From positions 1 through 24,675 of the forward strand of contig JAJRPL010000201.1 in NCBI GenBank assembly GCA_024280815.1: a stretch of DNA of 24,675 nt, in the 5' to 3' direction. Made by a program: the position numbers and the translations under genes. Shown here piece by piece: positions 8,873-17,316 of this stretch. This DNA is from Bacteroidota bacterium (lineage in GTDB: Bacteria > Bacteroidota > Bacteroidia > Flavobacteriales > Flavobacteriaceae). Every line of letters begins with the position of its first letter. Within the stretch, counting starts at the first letter, position 1. The notes below the pieces were generated by a model, which saw only the letters and a program-made list of their open reading frames with translations, searched no databases and was not told the origin of the DNA.

Positions 8873-9880
8873 ATGACTCAAGAAACAAAATATACGTTTA
8901 AAGATTTTGCAAGCGATCAAGAAGTTAGATGGTGTCCAGGCTGTGATGATTATGTAATATTAAGGTCAATGCAAAAGGCCTTACCTGAAATAGGAGTTAA
9001 AAAAGAGGATGTAGTATTTATTTCAGGTATAGGGTGTTCTTCTCGTTTTCCATATTACATGGATACTTATGGAATGCATGGTATTCATGGTCGTGCAGCT
9101 GCAATTGCAAGTGGTGTTAAATTGGCAAATCCTAAGTTAAGTGTATGGGTAATTACTGGCGATGGTGATTCTTTAGCCATTGGCGGAAATCATTTTATTC
9201 ATGTGTTACGAAGAAATATTAACTTAAATATGATTCTATTTAATAATGAAATATACGGATTAACCAAAGGACAATTTTCACCAACATCATTAATAGGTCA
9301 AAAAACAAAAACATCTCCTTACGGAAATACACAACCTCCATTTCAACCAGGTGAATTGGCTATTGGAGCTCAAGCACGGTTTTTTGCAAGAATTGGCGGT
9401 AATACACCAAAAGAAATGACTCAGTTATTTATTGATGCTGAAAAATTTCAAGGAACATCTTTAGTTGAAGTACTACAAAATTGCCCTATATTTAATGATG
9501 GTTGTTTTAAAGATATAACTGACAAAGCTGTACGAGCAGATAAGCAAATACATCTTGAGCATGGTAAACCAATGCTATTTGGAAAAGAACGTGATAAAGG
9601 ATTAGTATTGAATGGATTGAAGTTGGAAGTGGTAACTATTGGTGAAAATGGTATTACCGAAAGTGACCTTTTAGTTCATGATGCCAAAGAACCCGATCCG
9701 ACATTACACTCCATGTTAATACGATTAGAATATCCTTTGGCAACGGGAATTATTAGAGCAGTAGAAGAATTAACTTTTGAAGCAAGAGAAGAAGCCCTAA
9801 CCAAAGAAGTAAGTGCAAATTCAAAATTTAAAAAAGTTGACGATTTATTCTTTAGTGGAGAAACGTATGAAGTGAAATAA
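8873..9880 (+). CDS. korB: 2-oxoglutarate (2-oxoacid):ferredoxin oxidoreductase, beta (TPP-binding) subunit
   Basis: This 335-residue beta subunit carries the thiamine diphosphate site and one [4Fe-4S] cluster. Likely cluster cysteines are C21 and C24 (RWCPGCDD), C55 (GIGCSSRFP) and C204 (LQNCPIFNDG). The TPP/Mg motif is GDGDSLAIGGNH (about 96-107), followed by NNEIYGLTKGQFSPTS, which is typical of KorB-type subunits. It completes the heterotetramer with the gamma-alpha chain, and the 2-base spacing implies translational coupling. The next gene, nuoA, is 122 bases away behind its own promoter, so the two operons are adjacent but can be expressed separately. Confidence 0.94.
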   Translation: MTQETKYTFKDFASDQEVRWCPGCDDYVILRSMQKALPEIGVKKEDVVFISGIGCSSRFPYYMDTYGMHGIHGRAAAIASGVKLANPKLSVWVITGDGDSLAIGGNHFIHVLRRNINLNMILFNNEIYGLTKGQFSPTSLIGQKTKTSPYGNTQPPFQPGELAIGAQARFFARIGGNTPKEMTQLFIDAEKFQGTSLVEVLQNCPIFNDGCFKDITDKAVRADKQIHLEHGKPMLFGKERDKGLVLNGLKLEVVTIGENGITESDLLVHDAKEPDPTLHSMLIRLEYPLATGIIRAVEELTFEAREEALTKEVSANSKFKKVDDLFFSGETYEVK

Positions 9881-9941
9881 ACAAATTTTATATAAATAAC
9901 TATTGTTATTCTGTTTTTAAATATAAACTGATTATTGTCAG

Positions 9942-9971
9942 TTGTCACAAAATAGTATTGGTCTACTTTTG
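9942..9971 (+). promoter_or_regulatory. Flavobacterial promoter of the nuo operon
   Basis: TTG at 9942-9944, a 19-base spacer and TACTTTTG at 9964-9971 match the Bacteroidota sigma-A consensus TTG-N17-19-TANNTTTG at every fixed position. The predicted transcription start is about 5-7 bases further on, giving a leader of roughly 25 bases before nuoA. This is the best promoter in the window and supports nuoA as the first gene of the operon. Confidence 0.75.
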
Positions 9972-10002
9972 TATTAGATTTTGGAAATTTTAATTAATAA
10001 TT

Positions 10003-10353
10003 ATGGGGTACGAAGCCATTATCGTTTTTCTTTTTGCAGGTATAGCACTCGTTGCTGGTGCAAATGCTTTATCAGGTTTAATTTCACACAAATCTGACAA
10101 TAAACAAAAAAGAGACCCTTATGAATGTGGTGTGGAAACCATTGGGCCAACTTGGATTCAATTTAAAGTAGGCTATTATTTATTTGCAATACTATTTTTA
10201 ATTTTCGATGTTGAAGTTGCATTTTTAGTTCCTTGGTCAGTAGTTTTTAAAGAAATAGGAACTGTTGCTTTGGTAGAAATTATTATCTTTTTATTCATTT
10301 TAGGCTTAGGATTATTATACGCCTACACAAAAAGAGCTTTACAATGGGAATAG
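10003..10353 (+). CDS. nuoA: NADH-quinone oxidoreductase (complex I) subunit A
   Basis: This 116-residue membrane subunit has three hydrophobic helices (about 4-26, 56-78 and 85-110). The TM1-TM2 loop carries the conserved YECG (Cys42), and TM2 carries FDVEVAFLVPW (68-78), with the acidic pair typical of NuoA/ND3. It lies next to the quinone site, where its loop takes part in coupling. It is the first gene of the operon and overlaps nuoB by 10 bases. Confidence 0.96.
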   Translation: MGYEAIIVFLFAGIALVAGANALSGLISHKSDNKQKRDPYECGVETIGPTWIQFKVGYYLFAILFLIFDVEVAFLVPWSVVFKEIGTVALVEIIIFLFILGLGLLYAYTKRALQWE

Positions 10354-10940
10354 AAAAAACACGCTTTTTAAATCAATCTGAAGCAGAAGGAAACAAACAA
10401 ATTGTTCCTACAGAATTTCCAGGTAAAGTCATACCTGGGGGTAATGGTGGTAATATTGTGGTAACTTCCTTAGATAAAGTTATCAATTGGGGACGTTCGA
10501 ATTCACTTTGGCCCTTATATTTTGGCACCAGTTGTTGTGCTATAGAGATGATGCAAAGTGGTGCTGCAAAACACGATTGGTCACGTTTTGGTTTTGAAGT
10601 AGCAAGACCTTCGCCTAGACAAGCAGATTTAATTATTATCGCTGGAACCATAGTCAATAAAATGGCTCCTGTTTTACGTAGATTATACGATCAAATGGCA
10701 GAACCCAAATATGTTATTGCTATGGGTGCTTGTGCCATTTCTGGAGGACCTTTCTTTTACAATTCGTATTCTGTGGTTAAAGGTGCTGATCATGTAATTC
10801 CTGTAGATGTGTATGTGCCTGGTTGTCCGCCAAGGCCAGAAGCCCTTTTAGAAGGAATGATTATGTTACAAGAAAAAATTCGAACCGAAAATATGACACA
10901 TAAAAAAAATCCTATAGACGGATTTGATGAAGGACAATAG
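10344..10940 (+). CDS. nuoB: Complex I subunit B, N2 cluster protein
   Basis: This 198-residue peripheral subunit binds the terminal [4Fe-4S] cluster N2. Ligand cysteines are visible at C64, C65 (GTSCCAIEMM), C130 (MGACAISGG) and C161 (VPGCPPRPE). It hands electrons to quinone at the interface with NuoD. The start inside the nuoA end (10-base overlap) implies translational coupling. The sequence before the core, about 45 residues, is rich in charged residues. Confidence 0.97.
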   Translation: MGIEKTRFLNQSEAEGNKQIVPTEFPGKVIPGGNGGNIVVTSLDKVINWGRSNSLWPLYFGTSCCAIEMMQSGAAKHDWSRFGFEVARPSPRQADLIIIAGTIVNKMAPVLRRLYDQMAEPKYVIAMGACAISGGPFFYNSYSVVKGADHVIPVDVYVPGCPPRPEALLEGMIMLQEKIRTENMTHKKNPIDGFDEGQ

Positions 10941-10953
10941 ATTATAGAAACAA

Positions 10954-11415
10954 ATGACAAACCAAGAAATACAACATATCATAACCAGTTGGTCAGATAA
11001 ATTAGAATTTTCTGAAGAAGAATCTGAGTTTTTAAATGTGACTGTTCCAAAAGAAGAATTGTATACTATTTGTAAACAGTTAAAAGCAGATACTAACTTA
11101 AAATTCGATTATTTATTTTGTTTAACAGGTATAGATTGGGGTGAGGAATTAGGTGTTATCTATCATTTAGAATCAACTACATTTCGCCATAATATTGTTG
11201 TAAAAGTTAAAACAGCTGATAGAGAAAATCCAATGGTAGATACGGTTTCAGATATCTGGTATACAGCTGAATTTCATGAAATGGAAGTGTTTGATTTTTT
11301 TGGTATAAAATTCAACAATCATCCGAATTTAAAACGGTTATTTTTACCTGAAGATTGGGAAGGTTATCCATTACGAAAAGATTATGTAGATGAAATTAAT
11401 ATGGTGATAAAATAG
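10954..11415 (+). CDS. nuoC: Complex I subunit C (30-kDa type)
   Basis: This 153-residue NuoC is separate from NuoD, unlike the NuoCD fusion of enterobacteria. The signature FHEMEVFDFFGIKFNNHP (about 107-124) followed by LKRLFLPEDWEGYPLRKDY is the 30-kDa family motif. It is a structural part of the quinone-reducing arm. The TAG stop is the first element of a heptamer repeat array, so the 3' end of this gene touches repetitive DNA. Confidence 0.95.
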   Translation: MTNQEIQHIITSWSDKLEFSEEESEFLNVTVPKEELYTICKQLKADTNLKFDYLFCLTGIDWGEELGVIYHLESTTFRHNIVVKVKTADRENPMVDTVSDIWYTAEFHEMEVFDFFGIKFNNHPNLKRLFLPEDWEGYPLRKDYVDEINMVIK

Positions 11416-11471
11416 AGTAGAGAGTAGAGAGTAGAGAGTAGAGAGTAGAGAGTAGAGAGTAGAGAAAAATA
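11413..11471. repeat. Heptamer array (GTAGAGA)x7 at the nuoC stop
   Basis: Seven perfect copies of GTAGAGA run from 11417 to 11465, directly after the nuoC TAG at 11413-11415, which itself looks like an edge copy. AAAAATA follows. Seven is not a multiple of three, so TAG appears in every frame within 21 bases and read-in always stops. Such arrays can change length by replication slippage. Confidence 0.9.
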
Positions 11472-11589
11472 CAACTTTTGCGCCTTAGCGACTTTGCGAG
11501 ATATTAATTCTCAGAGGCACACCGAGGAGCACAAAGATACACAGAGAAAAATAAATTAGAAGCTACAAAAGCTTAGCGAGAAACAATAA
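11472..11589. repeat. Low-complexity spacer between nuoC and nuoD
   Basis: The 118 bases after the array hold TTGCGCCTTAGCGACTTTGC and GAGGCACACCGAGGAGCAC. Sequences of this look are scattered between genes in Bacteroidota chromosomes, by general knowledge. There is no ORF and no promoter match. Confidence 0.5.
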
Positions 11590-12714
11590 ATGTCAAAAGA
11601 CCAACTCATAAAATCCAATTTTAAAACTGAGGAATATTTCATTAATATGGGACCTCAGCATCCTGCAACGCATGGGGTTTTACGATTGATTTTAACTATT
11701 GATGGAGAAATTATCAGAAATGTTGAACCTGATTTAGGTTATATTCATCGTTCTATCGAAAAAATGTGTGAGCGTGATAGCTATCAGCAAATCGTACACC
11801 TTACGGATAGAATGGACTATCTATCATCTCATATCAATAATGAAGCTGTTTGTTTAGTGGTAGAAAAAGGACTTGAAATAGAGGTTCCTGAACGTGTAAA
11901 AGTTATAAGAACTATCATTGCCGAATTAACCAGAATAGCTTCACATTGTCTATGGTGGGGCGTTATGGGCATGGATGTTGGAGCTTTAACCACCTATTTT
12001 TATGCCTTTAGAGATCGTGAAATGATTAATGATATTTTTGAAGAAACTTGTGGTGCTCGTTTAACCATGAACTATAATATTCCTGGTGGATTAATGTTTG
12101 ATATTCATCCAAATTTTGTGAAACGTGTCAAAGATTTTATTACTCATTTTAAAACTAAAATTCCGGAATACGATAGATTATTAACAGGAAATGTAATCTT
12201 CCAAAAAAGAACAAAAGGCATTGGGGTTTTGACAAAAGAAGATGCCATTTCATTTGGTGCATCTGGTCCGGTAGCAAGAGGCTCTGGTGTTTCATGTGAT
12301 ATTCGAAAAATTCATTCGTATAGTGCCTATGACAAGGTAAACTTTAATGAAGTTTTATTCTCTGAAGGAGATAGTTTATCTAGATATAAGGTTCGAATTC
12401 AAGAATTATGGGAGTCATTGTCAATTGTTGAACAACTCATTGATAACATTCCAGAAGGAGATATTAAAATACAGACAAAAGCAGTAATTAAATTACCCAA
12501 AGGTGAATATTACCAACGAGTAGAAACGGCGAGAGGCGAATTGGGCGTATATGTTAATAGTACTGGTACAAAAAATCCGTATCGTTTAAAATTTAGATCA
12601 CCAGGTTTTTCTAACCTTTCTGTTTTAAATAAAATAGCTAAAGGTTCTAAAATTGGTGATTTGGTTGCTATCATGGCAACTATTGATATTGTAGTGCCTG
12701 ATATAGATAGGTGA
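11590..12714 (+). CDS. nuoD: Complex I subunit D (49-kDa type)
   Basis: This 374-residue subunit forms the quinone cavity with NuoB and NuoH. The family motifs are MGPQHPATHGVLR (20-32, containing the quinone-site histidine loop) and LTDRMDYLS (71-79, with Tyr77 at the position of the quinone-binding tyrosine). The C-terminus is DIVVPDIDR, ending in TGA. Its use of TGA as a true stop argues against a general reassignment of TGA in this genome. In a standard operon nuoE, nuoF and nuoG follow; here the next gene is nuoH. Confidence 0.97.
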   Translation: MSKDQLIKSNFKTEEYFINMGPQHPATHGVLRLILTIDGEIIRNVEPDLGYIHRSIEKMCERDSYQQIVHLTDRMDYLSSHINNEAVCLVVEKGLEIEVPERVKVIRTIIAELTRIASHCLWWGVMGMDVGALTTYFYAFRDREMINDIFEETCGARLTMNYNIPGGLMFDIHPNFVKRVKDFITHFKTKIPEYDRLLTGNVIFQKRTKGIGVLTKEDAISFGASGPVARGSGVSCDIRKIHSYSAYDKVNFNEVLFSEGDSLSRYKVRIQELWESLSIVEQLIDNIPEGDIKIQTKAVIKLPKGEYYQRVETARGELGVYVNSTGTKNPYRLKFRSPGFSNLSVLNKIAKGSKIGDLVAIMATIDIVVPDIDR

Positions 12715-12955
12715 TGGGATTATGAAAAAGAATAAAATTAAAGAAATAATACTATTTGTCACTTCGAGTGATTTTTCTGATTGAAAAGGAAGAAAAATAG
12801 TATCGAGAAGTTGTCTAATTCATAGAAAAGTTCTCGATACACTATGCTTAAGGCATAGCACTCAAACTGATGGTAAATATAGCTTTTAGAAATATAATTA
12901 AATTTTTTACAAAATGTTTAAAATATCCTTTTTGGAATTTGGAATTTGAAATATC
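12715..12955. repeat. Repeat-like spacer at the expected nuoEFG position
   Basis: This 241-base gap has no credible ORF. It carries TGTCACTTCGAGTG (12757-12770), a perfect 10-bp inverted repeat GTATCGAGAA (12800-12809) / TTCTCGATAC (12831-12840), a CTATGC/GCATAG hairpin (12842-12858), then CACTCAAACTGA, a decayed partner of the first motif. The nested layout matches a dispersed intergenic element type common in flavobacteria, by general knowledge. TTTGGAATTTGGAATTT follows just before nuoH. Confidence 0.65.
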
Positions 12956-14002
12956 ATGACAAAATCAATACACGATTGGCTTTTTTCAATTATGCCTGAA
13001 GGTGCTGCTAGTATCACTGAGATGATACTTATAGCTGTTGCCTATCTAGCCTTGTTTGCTGTTGCTGGTTTGTATTTAGTATTGTTAGAACGTAAAGTTG
13101 CCGCTTGGTTTCAACTAAGAATGGGTCCAAATCGTGTTGGACCAGGAGGTATTTTCCAAACCATGGCAGATGCATTAAAATTAGTTTCCAAAGAATTAAC
13201 AAGTACGGATAGAGTAGATAAGTTTTTATACAATTTGGCTCCATATTTTGTTATTGTCACAGCATTACTAGCTATGACTATTTTTCCGTTTTCTAAACAA
13301 CTACAAGCTTTTGATTTGAATATTGGTATGTTCTTTTTACTAGCCATATCATCAATTGGTGTTATCGGAATTTTAGTGGGCGGCTGGGCAAGTAATAATA
13401 AATATGCCTTGATTGGTGCCATGCGTAGTGGCTTACAAACCATAAGTTATGAACTCTCTGTAGGTTTATCAATTTTAACCATGGTTTTACTAACAGGCTC
13501 TTTGCAATTATCAGAAATTATTGAAATTCAACGTACTGGTGGATGGCTCATTTGGCAAGGACATATACCTGCTATTATTGCTTTTATGATTTTTATGATT
13601 GCTGGTACTGCTGAAACCAATAGAGCACCATTTGATTGAGTAGAAGCAGAATCAGAATTAGGAGCAGGTTTCCATACAGAATATTCAGGAATGAAATTCG
13701 CTTATTTTTTCTTAGCAGAATTTATCAATATGTTTATCATAGCATCTATAGCCGTTGTGTTGTTTTTTGGAGGATGGCTTTCTCCTTTTGGAATTACAGA
13801 GAGTATTACATGGTTTCCTGAGGTATTTTGGTTTTTTATAAAAGTATTACTTATTATATTTTTAATGATGTGGTTTCGTTGGACGTTCCCACGCCTAAGG
13901 GTAGATCAATTATTAACATTAGAATGGAAATATTTATTACCCATAAATTTAGTGAATATCGTATTTATGGCAATTATCATTTGGTTAAACTGGACATTAT
14001 AA
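12956..14002 (+). pseudogene. nuoH: Complex I subunit H, interrupted by one in-frame TGA
   Basis: Read through, this is a 348-codon NuoH (ND1), a normal length. NuoH is the membrane subunit that forms the quinone entry tunnel. The first half (to 13636) contains LLERKVAAWFQLRMGPNRVGP and ends in AETNRAPFD. TGA follows at 13637-13639, and the same frame continues as VEAESELGAGFHTEYSGMKF and on to the last helices, stopping at 14002. The TGA replaces the residue after PFD, usually hydrophobic (Leu or Ile), and TTA to TGA is a single-base change. No frameshift is present. Either the gene is truly broken, TGA is read through, or this is a sequence error. The downstream ATG at 13691 could only make the last 103 residues. 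All other nuo genes are intact, which favours an error or a very recent mutation. Confidence 0.9.
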
Positions 14003-14003
14003 T

Positions 14004-14480
14004 ATGAGTTACTTTTCTGACATATACAACGGAATAAAAACTCTCCTTACAGGCATGAGAGTGACGGGTGGTTATTTTATCAATGCTAGAAAAGGAACAC
14101 TCACACAACAATATCCAGATAACAGAGAAACACTAAAAATGTTTGAACGTTTTCGTGGTGAAGTGGTTATGCCTCATGATGAAAATAATGAGCACCAATG
14201 TACAGGCTGTCAGAAATGTGAAATTGCCTGCCCAAATGGAACTATTGAAATTATTTGGGATAGAGCTATTGTTGAAGAAACGGGTAAAAAGAAAAAAAAG
14301 ATAGATCAACATATATATCATTTATCGATGTGTACGATGTGTGGATTGTGTATAGAAGCTTGCCCTACAGATGCTATAGTTTGGGCTCAAAACTTTGAAA
14401 ATTCTGTATATGACAGAACGCAATTAACCAAAGTATTGAATCAACCCGGATCTAAAGTAAAAGACGGAATTGAAGATTAA
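14004..14480 (+). CDS. nuoI: Complex I subunit I, 2[4Fe-4S] ferredoxin-like (clusters N6a/N6b)
   Basis: This 158-residue peripheral subunit has two 4Fe-4S motifs: C66-C69-C72-C76P (CTGCQKCEIACP) and C110-C113-C116-C120P (CTMCGLCIEACP). It carries electrons toward N2 in NuoB. Without NuoG it would be the outermost Fe-S subunit of the complex, and so the likely docking site for an external donor such as ferredoxin, as in chloroplast NDH-type complexes. It begins 1 base after the nuoH frame ends. Confidence 0.96.
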   Translation: MSYFSDIYNGIKTLLTGMRVTGGYFINARKGTLTQQYPDNRETLKMFERFRGEVVMPHDENNEHQCTGCQKCEIACPNGTIEIIWDRAIVEETGKKKKKIDQHIYHLSMCTMCGLCIEACPTDAIVWAQNFENSVYDRTQLTKVLNQPGSKVKDGIED

Positions 14481-14482
14481 TT

Positions 14483-15022
14483 ATGGAAAGAATTCTATTT
14501 TACATATTAGCTGTATTGATGATTGTTTTTGCTATTGCAACAGTCTCAAGTCGTAAAGTTTTAAGAGCTGTAATGTTCCTTTTATTTGTATTAATGGGTA
14601 TTTCAGGAATCTATTTTTTAATTGATTATAGCTTTTTAGGAGCTATACAGATTGTTGTTTATGGAGGTGGTGTAGTCGTGTTATTTATATTTTCTGTATT
14701 GCTCATTCACCATATAGAATTAGAATTAGAAGTTACCCCTTTAAAGAAAAAAATTAGTGCAGGTATTTTAAGTGCTATTGGTTTAGGAATTACACTTTGG
14801 GCAATACTTACATATCCGTTTAAAACGGTTAATACATATCAATCCATTGAAGTTGAAGATATAGGTAGGAAATTATTGAGTTATGAAGATGGTGGCTATA
14901 TATTACCTTTTGAAGTGATTAGTGTTTTACTATTAGCTGTAATGATTGGAGCTATAGTTATTGCTAAAGGGAAGCAATTGGGGTTGAAAGAAGGTGAAGA
15001 TGGAATAGAGAATAGAGAATAG
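14483..15022 (+). CDS. nuoJ: Complex I subunit J
   Basis: This 179-residue membrane subunit has five predicted helices and the conserved QIVVYGGGVVVLFIF segment (about 56-70, with Tyr60), where ND6/NuoJ helix 3 forms its pi-bulge. The last residues, GIENRE, are encoded by a heptamer array, and the TAG stop lies inside that array, so the original C-terminus has probably been replaced. It starts 2 bases after nuoI. Confidence 0.94.
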   Translation: MERILFYILAVLMIVFAIATVSSRKVLRAVMFLLFVLMGISGIYFLIDYSFLGAIQIVVYGGGVVVLFIFSVLLIHHIELELEVTPLKKKISAGILSAIGLGITLWAILTYPFKTVNTYQSIEVEDIGRKLLSYEDGGYILPFEVISVLLLAVMIGAIVIAKGKQLGLKEGEDGIENRE

Positions 15023-15066
15023 AGAATAGAGAATAGAGAATAGAGAATAGAGAATAGAGAAAAATA
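15003..15066. repeat. Heptamer array (GAATAGA)x8 spanning the nuoJ stop
   Basis: Eight perfect copies of GAATAGA run from 15003 to 15058 and GAAAAATA follows. The nuoJ stop (15020-15022) is inside the third copy. The 3' boundary TAGAGAAAAATA is identical to that of the array after nuoC. Confidence 0.9.
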
Positions 15067-15075
15067 AACCAATAA

Positions 15076-15393
15076 ATGATAGAAGGCATAAGCATATACG
15101 AAATACTATCACTATCAAGCGTCCTGTTTTTTATAGGAATCTACGGATTTTTTACTAGAGAAAATTTAATCATGGTATTAATGTCTATTGAATTGATATT
15201 AAATGCTGCTGCCATAAATTTTGTAATCATAAATACTTACTTGTATCCTGATTTTTTACAAGGTGCAATTTTTTCAATTTTTATCATTGCTTTAGCTGCC
15301 GCAGAAACGGCATTAGCAATAGCTATTATTATTAATTTATACAAGCTGGTTAGCTCAGTTGAAGTGAAAGATACTGAAATCATGAAATATTAA
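15076..15393 (+). CDS. nuoK: Complex I subunit K
   Basis: This 105-residue subunit has three helices and the two membrane glutamates needed for proton translocation in the family, E39 (MSIELILNAAAINF) and E77 (LAAAETALAIAI). It links the quinone-site module to the antiporter-like subunits. It begins a few bases after the heptamer array and is 9 bases from nuoL. Confidence 0.96.
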   Translation: MIEGISIYEILSLSSVLFFIGIYGFFTRENLIMVLMSIELILNAAAINFVIINTYLYPDFLQGAIFSIFIIALAAAETALAIAIIINLYKLVSSVEVKDTEIMKY

Positions 15394-15402
15394 TTATCAA
15401 AA

Positions 15403-17316
15403 ATGAACTACAGTTACGTTATAGCAATTCCACTAATTCCTTTAGCATTATTCTTGCTATTAGGTTTATTTAGTAAAAAAATACCACCTTCAATCTCAGG
15501 ATGGATAGGTTCTTTAGGTTTAGGAACTTCTTTTGCGTTATCATTGTATACAGCATACCACTATTATATTGAAGCAAAAGTAAATGGCATCTATCAAACC
15601 TTTGTTTACAAACAAACATGGTTGGCTTTTAGCGATAAACTCCATATTGATATGGGTGTATTAATAGATCCTATTTCTGTAATGATGCTTATTGTAGTAA
15701 CTACAATTTCCTTTATGGTTCACTTGTACAGTAGAGGTTATATGAAAGGTGATGATGGCTATACCCGCTTTTTTGCCTATCTCGCCTTGTTTAGTTTTTC
15801 AATGTTAGGACTTGTATTGGCTACAAATCTATTCCAAATTTATATTTTTTGGGAATTGGTGGGTGCATCCTCATTCTTACTCATAGGTTATTATTATACA
15901 AAACCATCAGCTGTAGCTGCAGCAAAAAAAGCGTTTATCGTCACCCGTTTTGCTGATCTTGGATTTTTAATTGGTATTTTAGTAGTGAGTTACTACTCTG
16001 GTACTTTTGATTTTTCCGAATTAAACAATCCAGAAGGATTTATGATTAGCAATTGGGCGTCTACCTCTTTTATGGGATTATCAGTCTTTACATGGGGATT
16101 ACTTTTAATATTTATGGGTGGTGCAGGAAAATCTGCCATGTTACCATTTCATATTTGGTTACCTGATGCTATGGAAGGTCCAACCCCTGTTTCAGCATTG
16201 ATACATGCTGCAACTATGGTGGTTGCTGGAGTGTATTTGGTAGCACGGTTATTTCCGGCTTTCTATTTTGTTGAAGATGGATTTGCACTAACTATTGTGG
16301 CTTATGTAGGTGCAATATCATCCTTATTTGCTGCTATCATTGCCTTAACACAAAATGATATCAAACGAGTTTTGGCATTTTCAACCATGTCGCAAATTGG
16401 TTATATGATGTTGGCTCTTGGTGTTTCAAAATACGACGGCCATGAAGGTTTAGGTTTTATGGCTTCTATGTTTCATTTGTTTACACATGCCATGTTTAAA
16501 GCTTTACTTTTCTTAGCAGCTGGTTCTGTAATACATGCTATTCATAGCAACTATTTAAAAGATATGGGTGGTTTGCGAAAATACATGCCAGTTACACATA
16601 TTACCTTTTTGATTGCAGCATTGTCTATTTCTGGTGTTCCAGGCTTTGCAGGCTTCTTTAGTAAAGATGAAATTTTAGCGGCAGCTTATGAACATGATAT
16701 GCTTATTTATATCAGTAGTGTTGCGGTGGCAGGTTTAACAGCTTTGTATATGTTTAGATTGTATTTCGGAATTTTTTGGGGAAAAGACACGCAATACGAA
16801 CATATACCACATGAATCACCTTGGTCAATGACACTCCCCATGCTGTTTTTAGCTGTGATGAGTGTTGTTGGTGGATATATTCATTTTAGTGAATTTGTAT
16901 CTGCAGACCATATTCCCTTTGAAGCACATTTGAATTATTCACTGGCAGCAATAGCTTCTGGAGTTGGTATTCTTGGGATTATTATTGCCTATATTTTATA
17001 TAAAAAAGAGACGAATTTACCTGATAAGATCTCAAATACGTTTGGAGTCACCTACAAATGGGCATATCATAAATTTTATTTTGATGAGATTTATTTATTC
17101 GTAACAAAGCGTATCATCTTTGGATTGGTTGCAGCTCCAATGGCATGGTTCGATAAATATGTTGTTGATGCAACAATGGTGAGTATAGGAAATATGACAG
17201 TTTCATTTTCTAATAAAATAAAAGGATTACAATCGGGAAAATTTCAAGATTATGCCATGGCATTTATAAGTGGAGGTGTAATTCTAGCCATTGTAATATT
17301 TTATTTATGGTTGTAA
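15403..17316 (+). CDS. nuoL: Complex I subunit L, antiporter-like with lateral helix
   Basis: This 637-residue distal pump subunit has the usual length, with the C-terminal amphipathic lateral helix region after about 520. The key residues are visible: Glu151 in FWELVGASSF (TM5) and Lys243 in GGAGKSAMLPFHIWLPDAME (TM7), then GPTPVSALIHAATMVVAGVYL and the helix with QNDIKRVLAFSTMSQIGYM. All expected charged residues are present, in contrast to NuoM. A 79-base repeat-containing gap separates it from nuoM. Confidence 0.97.
   Translation: MNYSYVIAIPLIPLALFLLLGLFSKKIPPSISGWIGSLGLGTSFALSLYTAYHYYIEAKVNGIYQTFVYKQTWLAFSDKLHIDMGVLIDPISVMMLIVVTTISFMVHLYSRGYMKGDDGYTRFFAYLALFSFSMLGLVLATNLFQIYIFWELVGASSFLLIGYYYTKPSAVAAAKKAFIVTRFADLGFLIGILVVSYYSGTFDFSELNNPEGFMISNWASTSFMGLSVFTWGLLLIFMGGAGKSAMLPFHIWLPDAMEGPTPVSALIHAATMVVAGVYLVARLFPAFYFVEDGFALTIVAYVGAISSLFAAIIALTQNDIKRVLAFSTMSQIGYMMLALGVSKYDGHEGLGFMASMFHLFTHAMFKALLFLAAGSVIHAIHSNYLKDMGGLRKYMPVTHITFLIAALSISGVPGFAGFFSKDEILAAAYEHDMLIYISSVAVAGLTALYMFRLYFGIFWGKDTQYEHIPHESPWSMTLPMLFLAVMSVVGGYIHFSEFVSADHIPFEAHLNYSLAAIASGVGILGIIIAYILYKKETNLPDKISNTFGVTYKWAYHKFYFDEIYLFVTKRIIFGLVAAPMAWFDKYVVDATMVSIGNMTVSFSNKIKGLQSGKFQDYAMAFISGGVILAIVIFYLWL

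Noticed and set aside
12715..12955. Hidden or frameshifted nuoE/nuoF/nuoG remnants between nuoD and nuoH
   Set aside because: The gap is too short, no frame gives Fe-S or FMN/NADH motifs, and the bases are accounted for by inverted repeats.
13111..13443. Minus-strand ORF of 110 codons within nuoH
   Set aside because: It lies wholly opposite a strongly conserved nuoH segment and has no recognisable features of its own.
13637..13639. Selenocysteine or reassigned TGA codon in nuoH
   Set aside because: Family members have a hydrophobic residue here, not Cys; I see no selenocysteine-type hairpin directly downstream; and TGA serves as a normal stop for nuoD, so a general code change is unlikely.
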